DNA of 11,146 nt. Origin: an uncultured Clostridia bacterium. Lineage in GTDB: Bacteria > Bacillota > Clostridia > Christensenellales > Borkfalkiaceae. The DNA is taken from positions 1 to 11,146 of the forward strand of contig CAMWWA010000027.1 in assembly GCA_947177825.1 (NCBI GenBank), given 5' to 3'. Below the pieces are notes generated by a model that was given only the letters and a program-made list of their open reading frames with translations, did no database searches and was not told where the DNA came from. The translations under genes and the position numbers were made by a program. Each line of letters begins with the position of its first letter. Positions within the stretch are counted from its first letter, which is position 1. Positions 4,452-11,146 of the stretch are shown piece after piece.

Positions 4452-5981
4452 ATGTTATCCAAGATTGCAAGTTACACGGTCGTCGGACTGGACGGCGTGC
4501 CTGTCGAGGTCGAAACGGATATAAACAAGGGCATGGTCTCCTACGAGCTGGTCGGGCTTCCCGATACTGCCGTAAAGGAGAGCAAGGAGAGGGTGTTTTC
4601 GGCAATACGCAACAGTACGCTCCGCTTTCCCGTCAACAAGATAACCGTCAACCTCGCGCCCGCGGATATTAAAAAGGAGGGCAGTCAGTACGACCTTCCC
4701 ATCGCAATATCCCTGCTGGTTGCAAGCGAGCAGTTAAAGGCGGATACCGACGGCATAGTTATGCTTGGCGAGCTTGCTCTGGACGGCGGCTTGCGCGCGG
4801 TGACGGGCATACTTCCCGTTCTCATCTCGGCAAAGAGCAAGGGCTTTAAAAAATTCATAGTGCCCTTCGGCAACGCCAACGAGGCAAGTTATATCGAGGG
4901 TATCGAAGTTTACGCGTTAAAATCTTTAAGGGAAGCGTTCGACTTTTTAAGCGGCACTCCCTTCGAGCCCGTGCAGGTGCGCAGCTTCGAGGCGGCAAAA
5001 GGGCGCTTATCCTACGATTGCGATTTATCGCTGGTGCGCGGTCAGGCGGTTGCCAAGCGCGCGCTGGAGATTGCCGTTGCGGGCGGTCATAACATACTTT
5101 TATCGGGCCCTCCCGGTACGGGCAAGACCATGCTTGCGCGGTGCATACCCACAATTATGCCCGATATGACTTTCGAGGAGGCGCTGGAAGTTACCAAAAT
5201 ACTTTCGGTTTCGGGCGAGCTGGGCGAGGACGGAATTGCATCGCTGCGCCCCTTCCGTACGCCCCACCACACGGCAACCACCGTTTCGCTGTGCGGTGGC
5301 GGAAACACCAAAATAAAGGCGGGCGAAATTTCCAAGGCGCACAGGGGCGTGCTGTTTCTGGACGAGCTGCCCGAATACACGCGCGGTGCGCTGGAAGCGT
5401 TGCGCCAGCCCCTGGAGGACGGCAAGATAACCATAGCCAGAGCGGGCGGCGCGGTAACCTTCCCCGCGGACTTCATTCTGTGCGCGAGTATGAACCCCTG
5501 CCCGTGCGGCAACTTCGGCTCCAAGGAAAAGACGTGTACCTGTACGCCCGCGCAGATAAGAAAGTACCGCGGCAAAATTTCCGGGCCCCTTCTGGACAGA
5601 ATAGATTTACAGGTTGAAGTGGACGGAATCAAATACGAGGAGCTTGCGGGCGGAAGCGACGGCGAGCCGAGCGCGGAAGTCAAAAAGCGCGTGGAGCGCG
5701 CGAGGGCGATTCAGCGCGAGAGATTTTTAAACGAAGAGGGCGTGACCGTAAACGCCGATATGGGCGAAAGGCAGATTAAGGAATATTGCCGCCTGTCCCC
5801 CGACTGCGAAAGCATATTGCGCGCCGCGTTCGAAAGGCTCAACCTTTCCGCAAGGGCGCGTTCGAGGATAATCAAGGTTGCGCGCACCATTGCAGATTTG
5901 GACTGCTCGGAAATTATTAAGCCCAAGCATATACTCGAAGCGACGTCGTACAGAAACTTCGACAGCACGGCGGAAAGATGA
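4452..5981 (+). CDS. comM: ComM/YifB family Mg-chelatase-like AAA+ ATPase
   Basis: The 509-residue product has the ComM/YifB architecture and length. Residues 1-170 form the Lon/S5-like N-terminal domain (VGLPDTAVKESKERV at 34-48). The AAA+ core follows, with Walker A GPPGTGKT (219-226), the PFRTPHH motif (267-273) and Walker B LFLDE (301-305). A four-cysteine cluster (Cys350, 352, 362, 364) precedes GPLLDRIDL, then a C-terminal helical domain. In Vibrio, ComM is a hexameric helicase that drives branch migration during natural transformation; homologues also occur in bacteria not known to be transformable. ATG 4452 has AAGGA 8 nt upstream; an in-frame TTG at 4392 lies inside repeat R2 and is rejected. 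The stop overlaps the dprA start (ATGA), so the two are translationally coupled. No clear promoter is seen between the rplS terminator and this gene. Confidence 0.95.
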   Translation: MLSKIASYTVVGLDGVPVEVETDINKGMVSYELVGLPDTAVKESKERVFSAIRNSTLRFPVNKITVNLAPADIKKEGSQYDLPIAISLLVASEQLKADTDGIVMLGELALDGGLRAVTGILPVLISAKSKGFKKFIVPFGNANEASYIEGIEVYALKSLREAFDFLSGTPFEPVQVRSFEAAKGRLSYDCDLSLVRGQAVAKRALEIAVAGGHNILLSGPPGTGKTMLARCIPTIMPDMTFEEALEVTKILSVSGELGEDGIASLRPFRTPHHTATTVSLCGGGNTKIKAGEISKAHRGVLFLDELPEYTRGALEALRQPLEDGKITIARAGGAVTFPADFILCASMNPCPCGNFGSKEKTCTCTPAQIRKYRGKISGPLLDRIDLQVEVDGIKYEELAGGSDGEPSAEVKKRVERARAIQRERFLNEEGVTVNADMGERQIKEYCRLSPDCESILRAAFERLNLSARARSRIIKVARTIADLDCSEIIKPKHILEATSYRNFDSTAER

Positions 5982-7051
5982 ATTATACGAAAAGTGAAAC
6001 CGACCTAATAGTCGCGGACAGCATAGAAGAGCTCAACTACAAACAGAAGAAGCTGCTGCTGGCTTCCGAAAACGGCGAAACGGACGACGGGCAAAAATAT
6101 GCCGAAGCGCTGATTAAAACGCTTGACGGCGGAGTATATAATAAAGTAAGGGAAAAATTCCGTGACCAAAATTACCGCGGCAAAGTGCTTGCCGCTCTCG
6201 ACAAAAAGGGAGTGCAGTGCGTTACCGTCAAGAGCGCGGACTATCCCGGATTGCTTAAACAAATCCCCGTGCCTCCCCTGGTGTTGTATTTAAAGGGCAA
6301 CAGGGCGCTGCTTGCAACGCGCAAGTTTGCGGTGGTGGGCTCGCGCAGGACTACGGCGCAGATGACCGAAGTTTGTAAAAGCATTTGCGCGGAGCTAAGC
6401 AAAAAGCTTACCGTAGTCACGGGCGTAGCCGACGGTGCGGACGGTGCGGCGGCAAAAGGCGCGCTGAAAAGCGGCAATATAATATGCGTGCTGCCCGGCG
6501 GTCATTGCCGCAGCGGCGCGGCGAATGCCGACCTGTTGAGAAAGGTGGAACAGAACGGTTTGTCGGTAAGCGAGTTTCCGCCGATGACAAGGGTGCAGCG
6601 GCACACGTTTCTTCTTCGCAACCGCATATTGGCAGGGCTGACTGAAGGAGTGCTGGTAGTGTCCGCCGCGGAAAAGAGCGGCGCGCTGTCCACGGCTTCG
6701 TACGCCGCAAACTATTCAAGGGACGTCTTTGCGTTTCCCTACGGTGTGGGCGTACCTTCGGGCGCAGGCTGTAACGCGCTTATAAAGAGCGGCGCGTTCC
6801 TCTGCGACTGCGCGGAAGATATATTGAGCGTTCTGGGCATAGATACGGACGAAAAGAAAAAGAGCGAGCCCGAGCTCGAAGGCGACGAAAGAGCGGTGTA
6901 TAAGCTGTTGAAAGAGCGGGGCGAAATGCACGCCGAAGCGATAGCCGCGGCGCTGGGCTCCGCGTTGAGCGACGCGCTGACTGTGTGCTCGCTTATGGAA
7001 ATAAAGGGACTGATAATAAGAACGGGCGGCAACGCGTTTGCCGCAATATAA
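5978..7051 (+). CDS. dprA: DNA-processing protein DprA (Smf), divergent
   Basis: DprA binds single-stranded DNA and loads RecA onto it. This 357-residue protein has an N-terminal helical region (1-80), the Rossmann-like domain with GSRRTT (121-126), VTGVADGADGAAAKGAL (147-163), ICVLPGGH (169-176), LSVSEFPP (195-202) and LLRNRILAGL (212-221), and a winged-helix-like end (about 300-357). Several family positions are altered: the usual SGGARGID-AH block reads TGVADGAD with Ala in place of the His, and the usual VPG near the end of the domain reads FPY (253-255). The overall order and spacing still leave little doubt about the family. It overlaps comM by 4 nt and lies 17 nt before topA, matching the dprA-topA order of Bacillus. 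Whether it supports transformation here or only internal DNA processing cannot be told. Confidence 0.93.
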   Translation: MNYTKSETDLIVADSIEELNYKQKKLLLASENGETDDGQKYAEALIKTLDGGVYNKVREKFRDQNYRGKVLAALDKKGVQCVTVKSADYPGLLKQIPVPPLVLYLKGNRALLATRKFAVVGSRRTTAQMTEVCKSICAELSKKLTVVTGVADGADGAAAKGALKSGNIICVLPGGHCRSGAANADLLRKVEQNGLSVSEFPPMTRVQRHTFLLRNRILAGLTEGVLVVSAAEKSGALSTASYAANYSRDVFAFPYGVGVPSGAGCNALIKSGAFLCDCAEDILSVLGIDTDEKKKSEPELEGDERAVYKLLKERGEMHAEAIAAALGSALSDALTVCSLMEIKGLIIRTGGNAFAAI

Positions 7052-7068
7052 AAATACAGGTGAATGAT

Positions 7069-9402
7069 ATGGATTTAATCATAGTCGAATCGCCTTCCAA
7101 GGCAAAAACCATCTCCAAATATTTAAAGGGAAAGTTCCGCGTGGACGCTTCGGGCGGTCACGTAAGGGATTTGCCCGAAAAGACTCTCGGCGTCAAGATA
7201 ACCGAGAATTTCGAACCGCATTACGAGATAACGCCCAACAAAAAGGACGTCATTAAAAGACTGACCGACGAGGCGAAAAGGGCCGACCGCGTCTATCTTG
7301 CAACCGACCCCGACCGCGAAGGCGAGGCGATAAGCTGGCATTTGCAGACCGTTCTCGGGATGGACCCCGACGGCGCCAACAGGGTGGAGTTCAACGAAAT
7401 TTCTCCGCGCGCGGTGCAGAACGCGTTGAAGAGCCCCAGAAAGATTGACTACAATCTTGTGGACGCGCAGCAGGCAAGGCGCGTTTTAGACAGGCTTGTG
7501 GGCTACAAGCTTTCGCCCTTTTTAAACAACCGCATACAGGACGGGCTTTCCGCAGGGCGCGTTCAGTCGGTCGCACTGCGCTTAATAGTAGACAGGGAGC
7601 GCGAGATTACGGCGTTTGTTCCCGAAGAATATTACACGCTTACGGCGCAGCTGCGCGATTTGCCCGCCAAATATGCGCCCTTCAAGGCGGTATATCAGTT
7701 AAAGAAGAGCGGAACGTCGCTTACCGCGGCGGACGCGGCTAAGGCGGAGGCGGAAATAAAGGGCGGCAGTTTCGTCGTTACCAAGGTCAAAAGCGGCGTA
7801 AGCAAACAGCACGCGCCCGCGCCCTTTACGACCTCGTCATTGCAGCAGGACGCTTCCAACAAGTTCGGAATGTCCTCGCCCGAAACCATGCTGGTTGCGC
7901 AGCACCTGTACGAAGGTATGGAAGTGGGCGGCGACCACATCGCGCTTATTACCTATATAAGAACGGACTCCGTGCGTATCGCGGTCGAGGCGCAGAAGAG
8001 CGCGCTGGAATTTATCGAGCGCACCTTCGGCAAGGATTACGTGCCCGAAAAGCCCAACTATTACGCTACCAAAAAGGGCGCGCAGGACGCGCACGAGGCT
8101 ATCCGCCCCATAAACTTAGAGGTCACCCCTGCAAGCGTAAAGAAGTATCTGGATAAAAAACACTACAATATTTACAAGCTCATTTACGACCGTTTCGTCG
8201 CTTCGCAGATGGCGGAAGCGCAGTACAACTCCATGCAGGTGGAGGCGACCAGCGCGGGTTACGTCTTTAAGGCGAGCGGCAAGACAGTGCTGTTTGCCGG
8301 CTACACCGCGGCTTATCAGCAGGCTCAGCCCGGCGAGAACGACGAGGAGGAGAGCGGCAAGCTTTTACCTCCGCTCAACGAGGGTGACAAGCTCGACTTG
8401 ACCGCGCTTACAAGCGAACAGAAATTCACCCGTCCGCCCCTGCGCTATACCGACGCGTCGCTCGTCAAGGCGATGGACGAAAGGGGAATAGGCAGACCTT
8501 CGACGTACGCTTCGATAATATCCGTGCTGACCAAGCGCAAGTACGTGGAAAAGGACGGCAAATATATGGTGCCCACCGAGGTTGCGTATAAGATAACCGA
8601 CGTGCTGGTGCACTATTTCACCGACATTATGGACGTCGATTTCACCGCCAAGATGGAAGAGGAGCTGGATAAAATCGAGGAGGGCGGCGTAGACTGGCAC
8701 AAGATTATTTCCGACTTCTATCCTTCGTTTGCCGAAAAGCTGCGCACCGCGGCGTGCGACGGCGACGAGGAAACGGACATCAAGTGCGAAAAGTGCGGAA
8801 GCGTTATGATAAGGCGCATGGGCAAGTACGGCAAGTATCTTGCCTGCTCCAACTATCCCAAGTGCTCCAACATAGTCAGCGAGAGCGAGGTGGAAATTTC
8901 CGACGTGCGCTGCCCCAAGTGCGGCGCGAATATGGTGGTCAAGAGCGGCAAGTACGGCAAATTCCTTGCCTGCCCCAACTACCCCGAATGTTCGGCTATA
9001 CTGCCCATCGACGTCAAGATAACCGAAGAGAAGTGCCACGAATGCGGCAGCTTTATGTTCATAAAGAAGGGCAAGTACGGCAACTATTACGAGTGCCCGT
9101 CGTGCGGCGCGAAACAGCCCGTCAACAAGCCCGACGGCAACGCGCGGCAGGGCGAACATACCGACGGCAAATGCCCGACGTGCGGCAAGCCTATGCGCCG
9201 TATGCGCTCCAAAAACGGCAAGATATATTACGGCTGCACGGGCTATCCCGAATGCAAATTTTTAAGCTGGGACGTACCCACGGGCGACAAGTGCCCTAAG
9301 TGCGGCAAGGGTTACGTCGTCAAGCGCGGCAACGAATTGAAGTGCTCGGAAAAGGGCTGCGATTATTCCGCACCCGCGCCCAGGGAAGATGAACAGGGTT
9401 AA
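7069..9402 (+). CDS. topA: DNA topoisomerase I (type IA)
   Basis: TopA relaxes negatively supercoiled DNA through a transient 5'-phosphotyrosine link. The 777-residue protein starts MDLIIVESPSKAKT, the Toprim strand with catalytic Glu7; the metal-binding motif TDPDREGEA gives Asp80, Asp82 and Glu84. The active-site tyrosine is Tyr296 in ITYIRTDS. RPSTYASII marks the later core. From about residue 573 the C-terminus carries five cysteine modules: three with CxxC...CxxxxxC, one CxxC...CxxC (CHECG...CPSCG) and a final CPKCG...CSEKGC, giving a protein longer than the Bacillus enzyme (about 690). ATG 7069 is chosen because AGGTGA sits just upstream and the family N-terminus begins there; an in-frame ATG at 6985 would overlap dprA. 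The 3' end overlaps trmFO by 14 nt. Confidence 0.97.
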   Translation: MDLIIVESPSKAKTISKYLKGKFRVDASGGHVRDLPEKTLGVKITENFEPHYEITPNKKDVIKRLTDEAKRADRVYLATDPDREGEAISWHLQTVLGMDPDGANRVEFNEISPRAVQNALKSPRKIDYNLVDAQQARRVLDRLVGYKLSPFLNNRIQDGLSAGRVQSVALRLIVDREREITAFVPEEYYTLTAQLRDLPAKYAPFKAVYQLKKSGTSLTAADAAKAEAEIKGGSFVVTKVKSGVSKQHAPAPFTTSSLQQDASNKFGMSSPETMLVAQHLYEGMEVGGDHIALITYIRTDSVRIAVEAQKSALEFIERTFGKDYVPEKPNYYATKKGAQDAHEAIRPINLEVTPASVKKYLDKKHYNIYKLIYDRFVASQMAEAQYNSMQVEATSAGYVFKASGKTVLFAGYTAAYQQAQPGENDEEESGKLLPPLNEGDKLDLTALTSEQKFTRPPLRYTDASLVKAMDERGIGRPSTYASIISVLTKRKYVEKDGKYMVPTEVAYKITDVLVHYFTDIMDVDFTAKMEEELDKIEEGGVDWHKIISDFYPSFAEKLRTAACDGDEETDIKCEKCGSVMIRRMGKYGKYLACSNYPKCSNIVSESEVEISDVRCPKCGANMVVKSGKYGKFLACPNYPECSAILPIDVKITEEKCHECGSFMFIKKGKYGNYYECPSCGAKQPVNKPDGNARQGEHTDGKCPTCGKPMRRMRSKNGKIYYGCTGYPECKFLSWDVPTGDKCPKCGKGYVVKRGNELKCSEKGCDYSAPAPREDEQG

Positions 9403-10690
9403 AGTTATAGGCGCCGGTCTTGCAGGCGCGGAGGCGGCGTATTACCTTGCGACTCACGGCGTTAAGGTAGAGCTTTACGATATTAAGCCGAATAGTTTTA
9501 CGCCGGCACACTCCTCCCAAAACTTCGGCGAGCTGGTGTGCTCCAACTCCTTAAAGGGGGCGGACGCATACTCCAACGCGTGCGGACTTTTAAAGGAAGA
9601 GATGCGGCGTATAGGCTCGCTGACCATGGAGGCGGCGGAAGAAACGCGCATACCCGCGGGCGGCGCGCTTGCCGTCGACAGGGAAAGGTTTTCGGAGTTC
9701 ATAACCCGAAAGCTGAAAGAGCAGGAAAATATGCAAATTATCTGCGGCGAGGTTGCGGCAATTCCCGGCGCGCCGTGCATAATCGCCACAGGTCCGCTTA
9801 CGTGCAACGCGCTTGCGGAGGATATAAAAAATAAGCTGGGCGGCGCGCTTCACTTTTACGACGCGTCCGCACCCATAGTAACGCGCGACAGCGTGGATAC
9901 GGACAGCGCCTTTTTCGGCGACAGGTACGGCAAAGGCGGCGACGATTATCTGAACTGTACGATGGACAGGCAGGAGTACGAACAGTTCGTTTACGAGCTT
10001 GTAAACGCCGAACGCGCCGAGCTGCATTCGTTTGATAAGCGTGAAATTTTCGAGGGCTGCATGCCGCTGGAAATTATGGCGGCGCGCGGAGCGGACACTC
10101 TGCGCTTCGGACCGTTCAAGCCCGTGGGACTGCGCGATAAGGACGGCAACAGGTTTTACGCCGTGCTGCAATTAAGAAAGGAAGATAAGGACGGTACGAC
10201 GTACAATCTGGTCGGCTGTCAGACCAACTTAAAGTTCGGCGAACAGAAGAGGGTGTTTTCTATGATACCCGCACTCAAAAACGCCGAGTTCACGCGGTAC
10301 GGAGTTATGCACCGCAACACCTATCTAAATTCGCCGACTGTGCTCGATGCGGACTTTTCGTTAAAGTCTTCGCCGCTCACGTTTTTCGCGGGGCAGATGA
10401 CGGGCGTGGAAGGGTACGTGGAATCGGCGGCAAGCGGACTTCTGGCGGCGGTACATATGCAAAGAAAGCTTGCGGGCAAAGAAGTAATAATACCAGGTAA
10501 CACGACCGTTTCGGGCGCTTTGTCGGCGCATATTGCGGGGCAAACGGATAATTTCCAGCCCATGAACGCCAATTTCGGGATACTGAAGCCGTTGGAAAAA
10601 ACCGTGCGCGACAAGAAGCTGCGCTACGCCGCGCTGGCGGAACGCGCGCTGGAAAGCATTGATAAATTCGTAAAAGAAATAAGTGAGTAA
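9389..10690 (+). CDS. trmFO: methylenetetrahydrofolate-tRNA-(uracil54-C5)-methyltransferase TrmFO
   Basis: TrmFO makes ribothymidine at tRNA position 54 using 5,10-methylenetetrahydrofolate and FAD, in place of the SAM-dependent TrmA. The 433-residue protein begins with the FAD-binding Rossmann motif [15 protein letters not shown] (6-20). LVCSNSLKG contains Cys51 and FEGCMPLE contains Cys224; these align with the two functional cysteines (53 and 226) described for the B. subtilis enzyme, with the same spacing of 173. [11 protein letters not shown] and [19 protein letters not shown] are further family blocks. The ATG lies within the last codons of topA, with AGGGA immediately upstream, indicating coupling. 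Formerly annotated gid; topA-gid order is typical of Firmicutes. It is followed by a 77-nt gap before hslV, where many relatives have xerC/codV. Confidence 0.97.
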   Translation: MNRVKVIGAGLAGAEAAYYLATHGVKVELYDIKPNSFTPAHSSQNFGELVCSNSLKGADAYSNACGLLKEEMRRIGSLTMEAAEETRIPAGGALAVDRERFSEFITRKLKEQENMQIICGEVAAIPGAPCIIATGPLTCNALAEDIKNKLGGALHFYDASAPIVTRDSVDTDSAFFGDRYGKGGDDYLNCTMDRQEYEQFVYELVNAERAELHSFDKREIFEGCMPLEIMAARGADTLRFGPFKPVGLRDKDGNRFYAVLQLRKEDKDGTTYNLVGCQTNLKFGEQKRVFSMIPALKNAEFTRYGVMHRNTYLNSPTVLDADFSLKSSPLTFFAGQMTGVEGYVESAASGLLAAVHMQRKLAGKEVIIPGNTTVSGALSAHIAGQTDNFQPMNANFGILKPLEKTVRDKKLRYAALAERALESIDKFVKEISE

Positions 10691-10767
10691 AACGTTTTGC
10701 GGCGTTTAACAAAGGGCGCGGCGCGTTTATCTATAAATCGGATAACAAAATTTTCGGAGTTAAAATT

Positions 10768-11146
10768 ATGACAGAATTTCACGCAACTACCATTTGCGGA
10801 GTTAAAAGGAACGGAAAGATTGCGATAGCCGGCGACGGTCAGGTCACCATGGGCGAAAGCGTCATTTTCAAAAACAGCGCAACCAAGGTGAGGAGGATTT
10901 ACGGCGGCAAGGTCGTTCTGGGCTTTGCAGGCTCGGTTGCCGACGCCTTTTCTTTGAGTGAAAAGTTCGAAGGTATGCTAAACAAATTTTCGGGCAACCT
11001 TATGCGTTCGGCGGTGGAGCTTGCCGAGCTGTGGCGCGGCGACAAGATGGGCAGAAAGCTGGAAGCTTTGATGATTGTAGCCGACAGCGAAACGATGCTA
11101 ATAGTTTCGGGCCCGGGCGAGGTTATAGAGCCCGACGACGGAATTG
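10768..11146 (+). CDS. hslV: ATP-dependent protease peptidase subunit HslV (ClpQ), 5' part
   Basis: The first 126 codons are present and the window ends inside the gene. The N-terminus [12 protein letters not shown] resembles Bacillus ClpQ, where a short propeptide precedes the nucleophile; in E. coli HslV the catalytic residue is an N-terminal threonine, and the equivalent here would be Thr7. [33 protein letters not shown] and AVELAELW are canonical, ending with [13 protein letters not shown]. HslV forms a two-ring dodecameric peptidase that works with the HslU unfoldase, expected just downstream. CGGAG about 10 nt upstream supports the ATG. The 77-nt gap after trmFO contains no convincing promoter or terminator, so read-through from topA-trmFO is plausible. 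Confidence 0.96.
   Translation, partial: MTEFHATTICGVKRNGKIAIAGDGQVTMGESVIFKNSATKVRRIYGGKVVLGFAGSVADAFSLSEKFEGMLNKFSGNLMRSAVELAELWRGDKMGRKLEALMIVADSETMLIVSGPGEVIEPDDGI

Noticed and set aside
6985..7068. 28-residue N-terminal extension of TopA
   Set aside because: It would lie inside dprA, has no family similarity, and AGGTGA just before ATG 7069 fits the known N-terminus.
8365..9159. Long antisense open frame under topA (and similar ones under rbgA at 1906-2628 and trmFO at 9590-10171)
   Set aside because: These mirror codon composition of the GC-rich sense genes, show no recognisable domain, and the sense frames are unambiguous conserved proteins.
10705..10737. Promoter before hslV (TTTAAC ... 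TATAAA)
   Set aside because: The spacing is 21 bp, outside the workable range, and the -35 match is poor.

Overview
This window is a chromosomal housekeeping locus from a Bacillota (Firmicutes) bacterium, most likely an uncultured clostridial lineage. The evidence is gene order and content. It follows the Bacillus/Clostridium backbone rpsP-khpA-rimM-trmD-rplS-rbgA-rnhB-yraN-(comM)-dprA-topA-trmFO-hslV. It also has the folate-type TrmFO and an HslV with the Bacillus ClpQ-like N-terminus. Protein motifs match Firmicutes forms throughout. I cannot name a genus from sequence alone. All genes are on the + strand.

Layout: (1) 1-3558, a translation/ribosome-biogenesis operon: the end of rpsP (S16), khpA (KH-domain RNA binder), rimM (30S maturation), trmD (tRNA m1G37), rbgA (50S assembly GTPase), rnhB (RNase HII) and yraN. 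A terminator-like hairpin overlaps the khpA stop codon just before rimM. (2) 3559-4451, the only gene-poor part: an AT-only palindrome, a ~118-bp structured repeat (R1), a promoter and leader hairpin for rplS, rplS itself with a strong intrinsic terminator, then a second copy of the structured repeat (R2). (3) 4452-10690, a DNA-processing run: comM, dprA and topA, followed by trmFO; comM/dprA overlap by 4 nt and topA/trmFO by 14 nt. (4) 10768 to the end, the first 126 codons of hslV (peptidase subunit of HslVU).

How the genes work together: the first operon and rplS serve ribosome assembly and decoding fidelity, with RNase HII clearing RNA from DNA. The comM-dprA-topA segment handles incoming or recombining DNA and supercoiling. 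TrmFO modifies tRNA U54, and HslV is half of an ATP-dependent protease.

The protein genes are ordinary. The most interesting signal is non-coding. R1 and R2 are about 70% identical by hand alignment, sit in the same orientation on either side of rplS, and share an outer stem, an inner helix and a terminal hairpin. At five base pairs both partners have changed in a way that keeps pairing, and every G-T wobble is a G-U only if the + strand is the RNA. This points to a conserved structured RNA (or ssDNA) element that is probably repeated elsewhere in the genome. It coincides with an unusual position of rplS, three genes downstream of trmD, with its own promoter, leader and terminator. I found no CRISPR array, tRNA, rRNA, transposase gene or phage gene.
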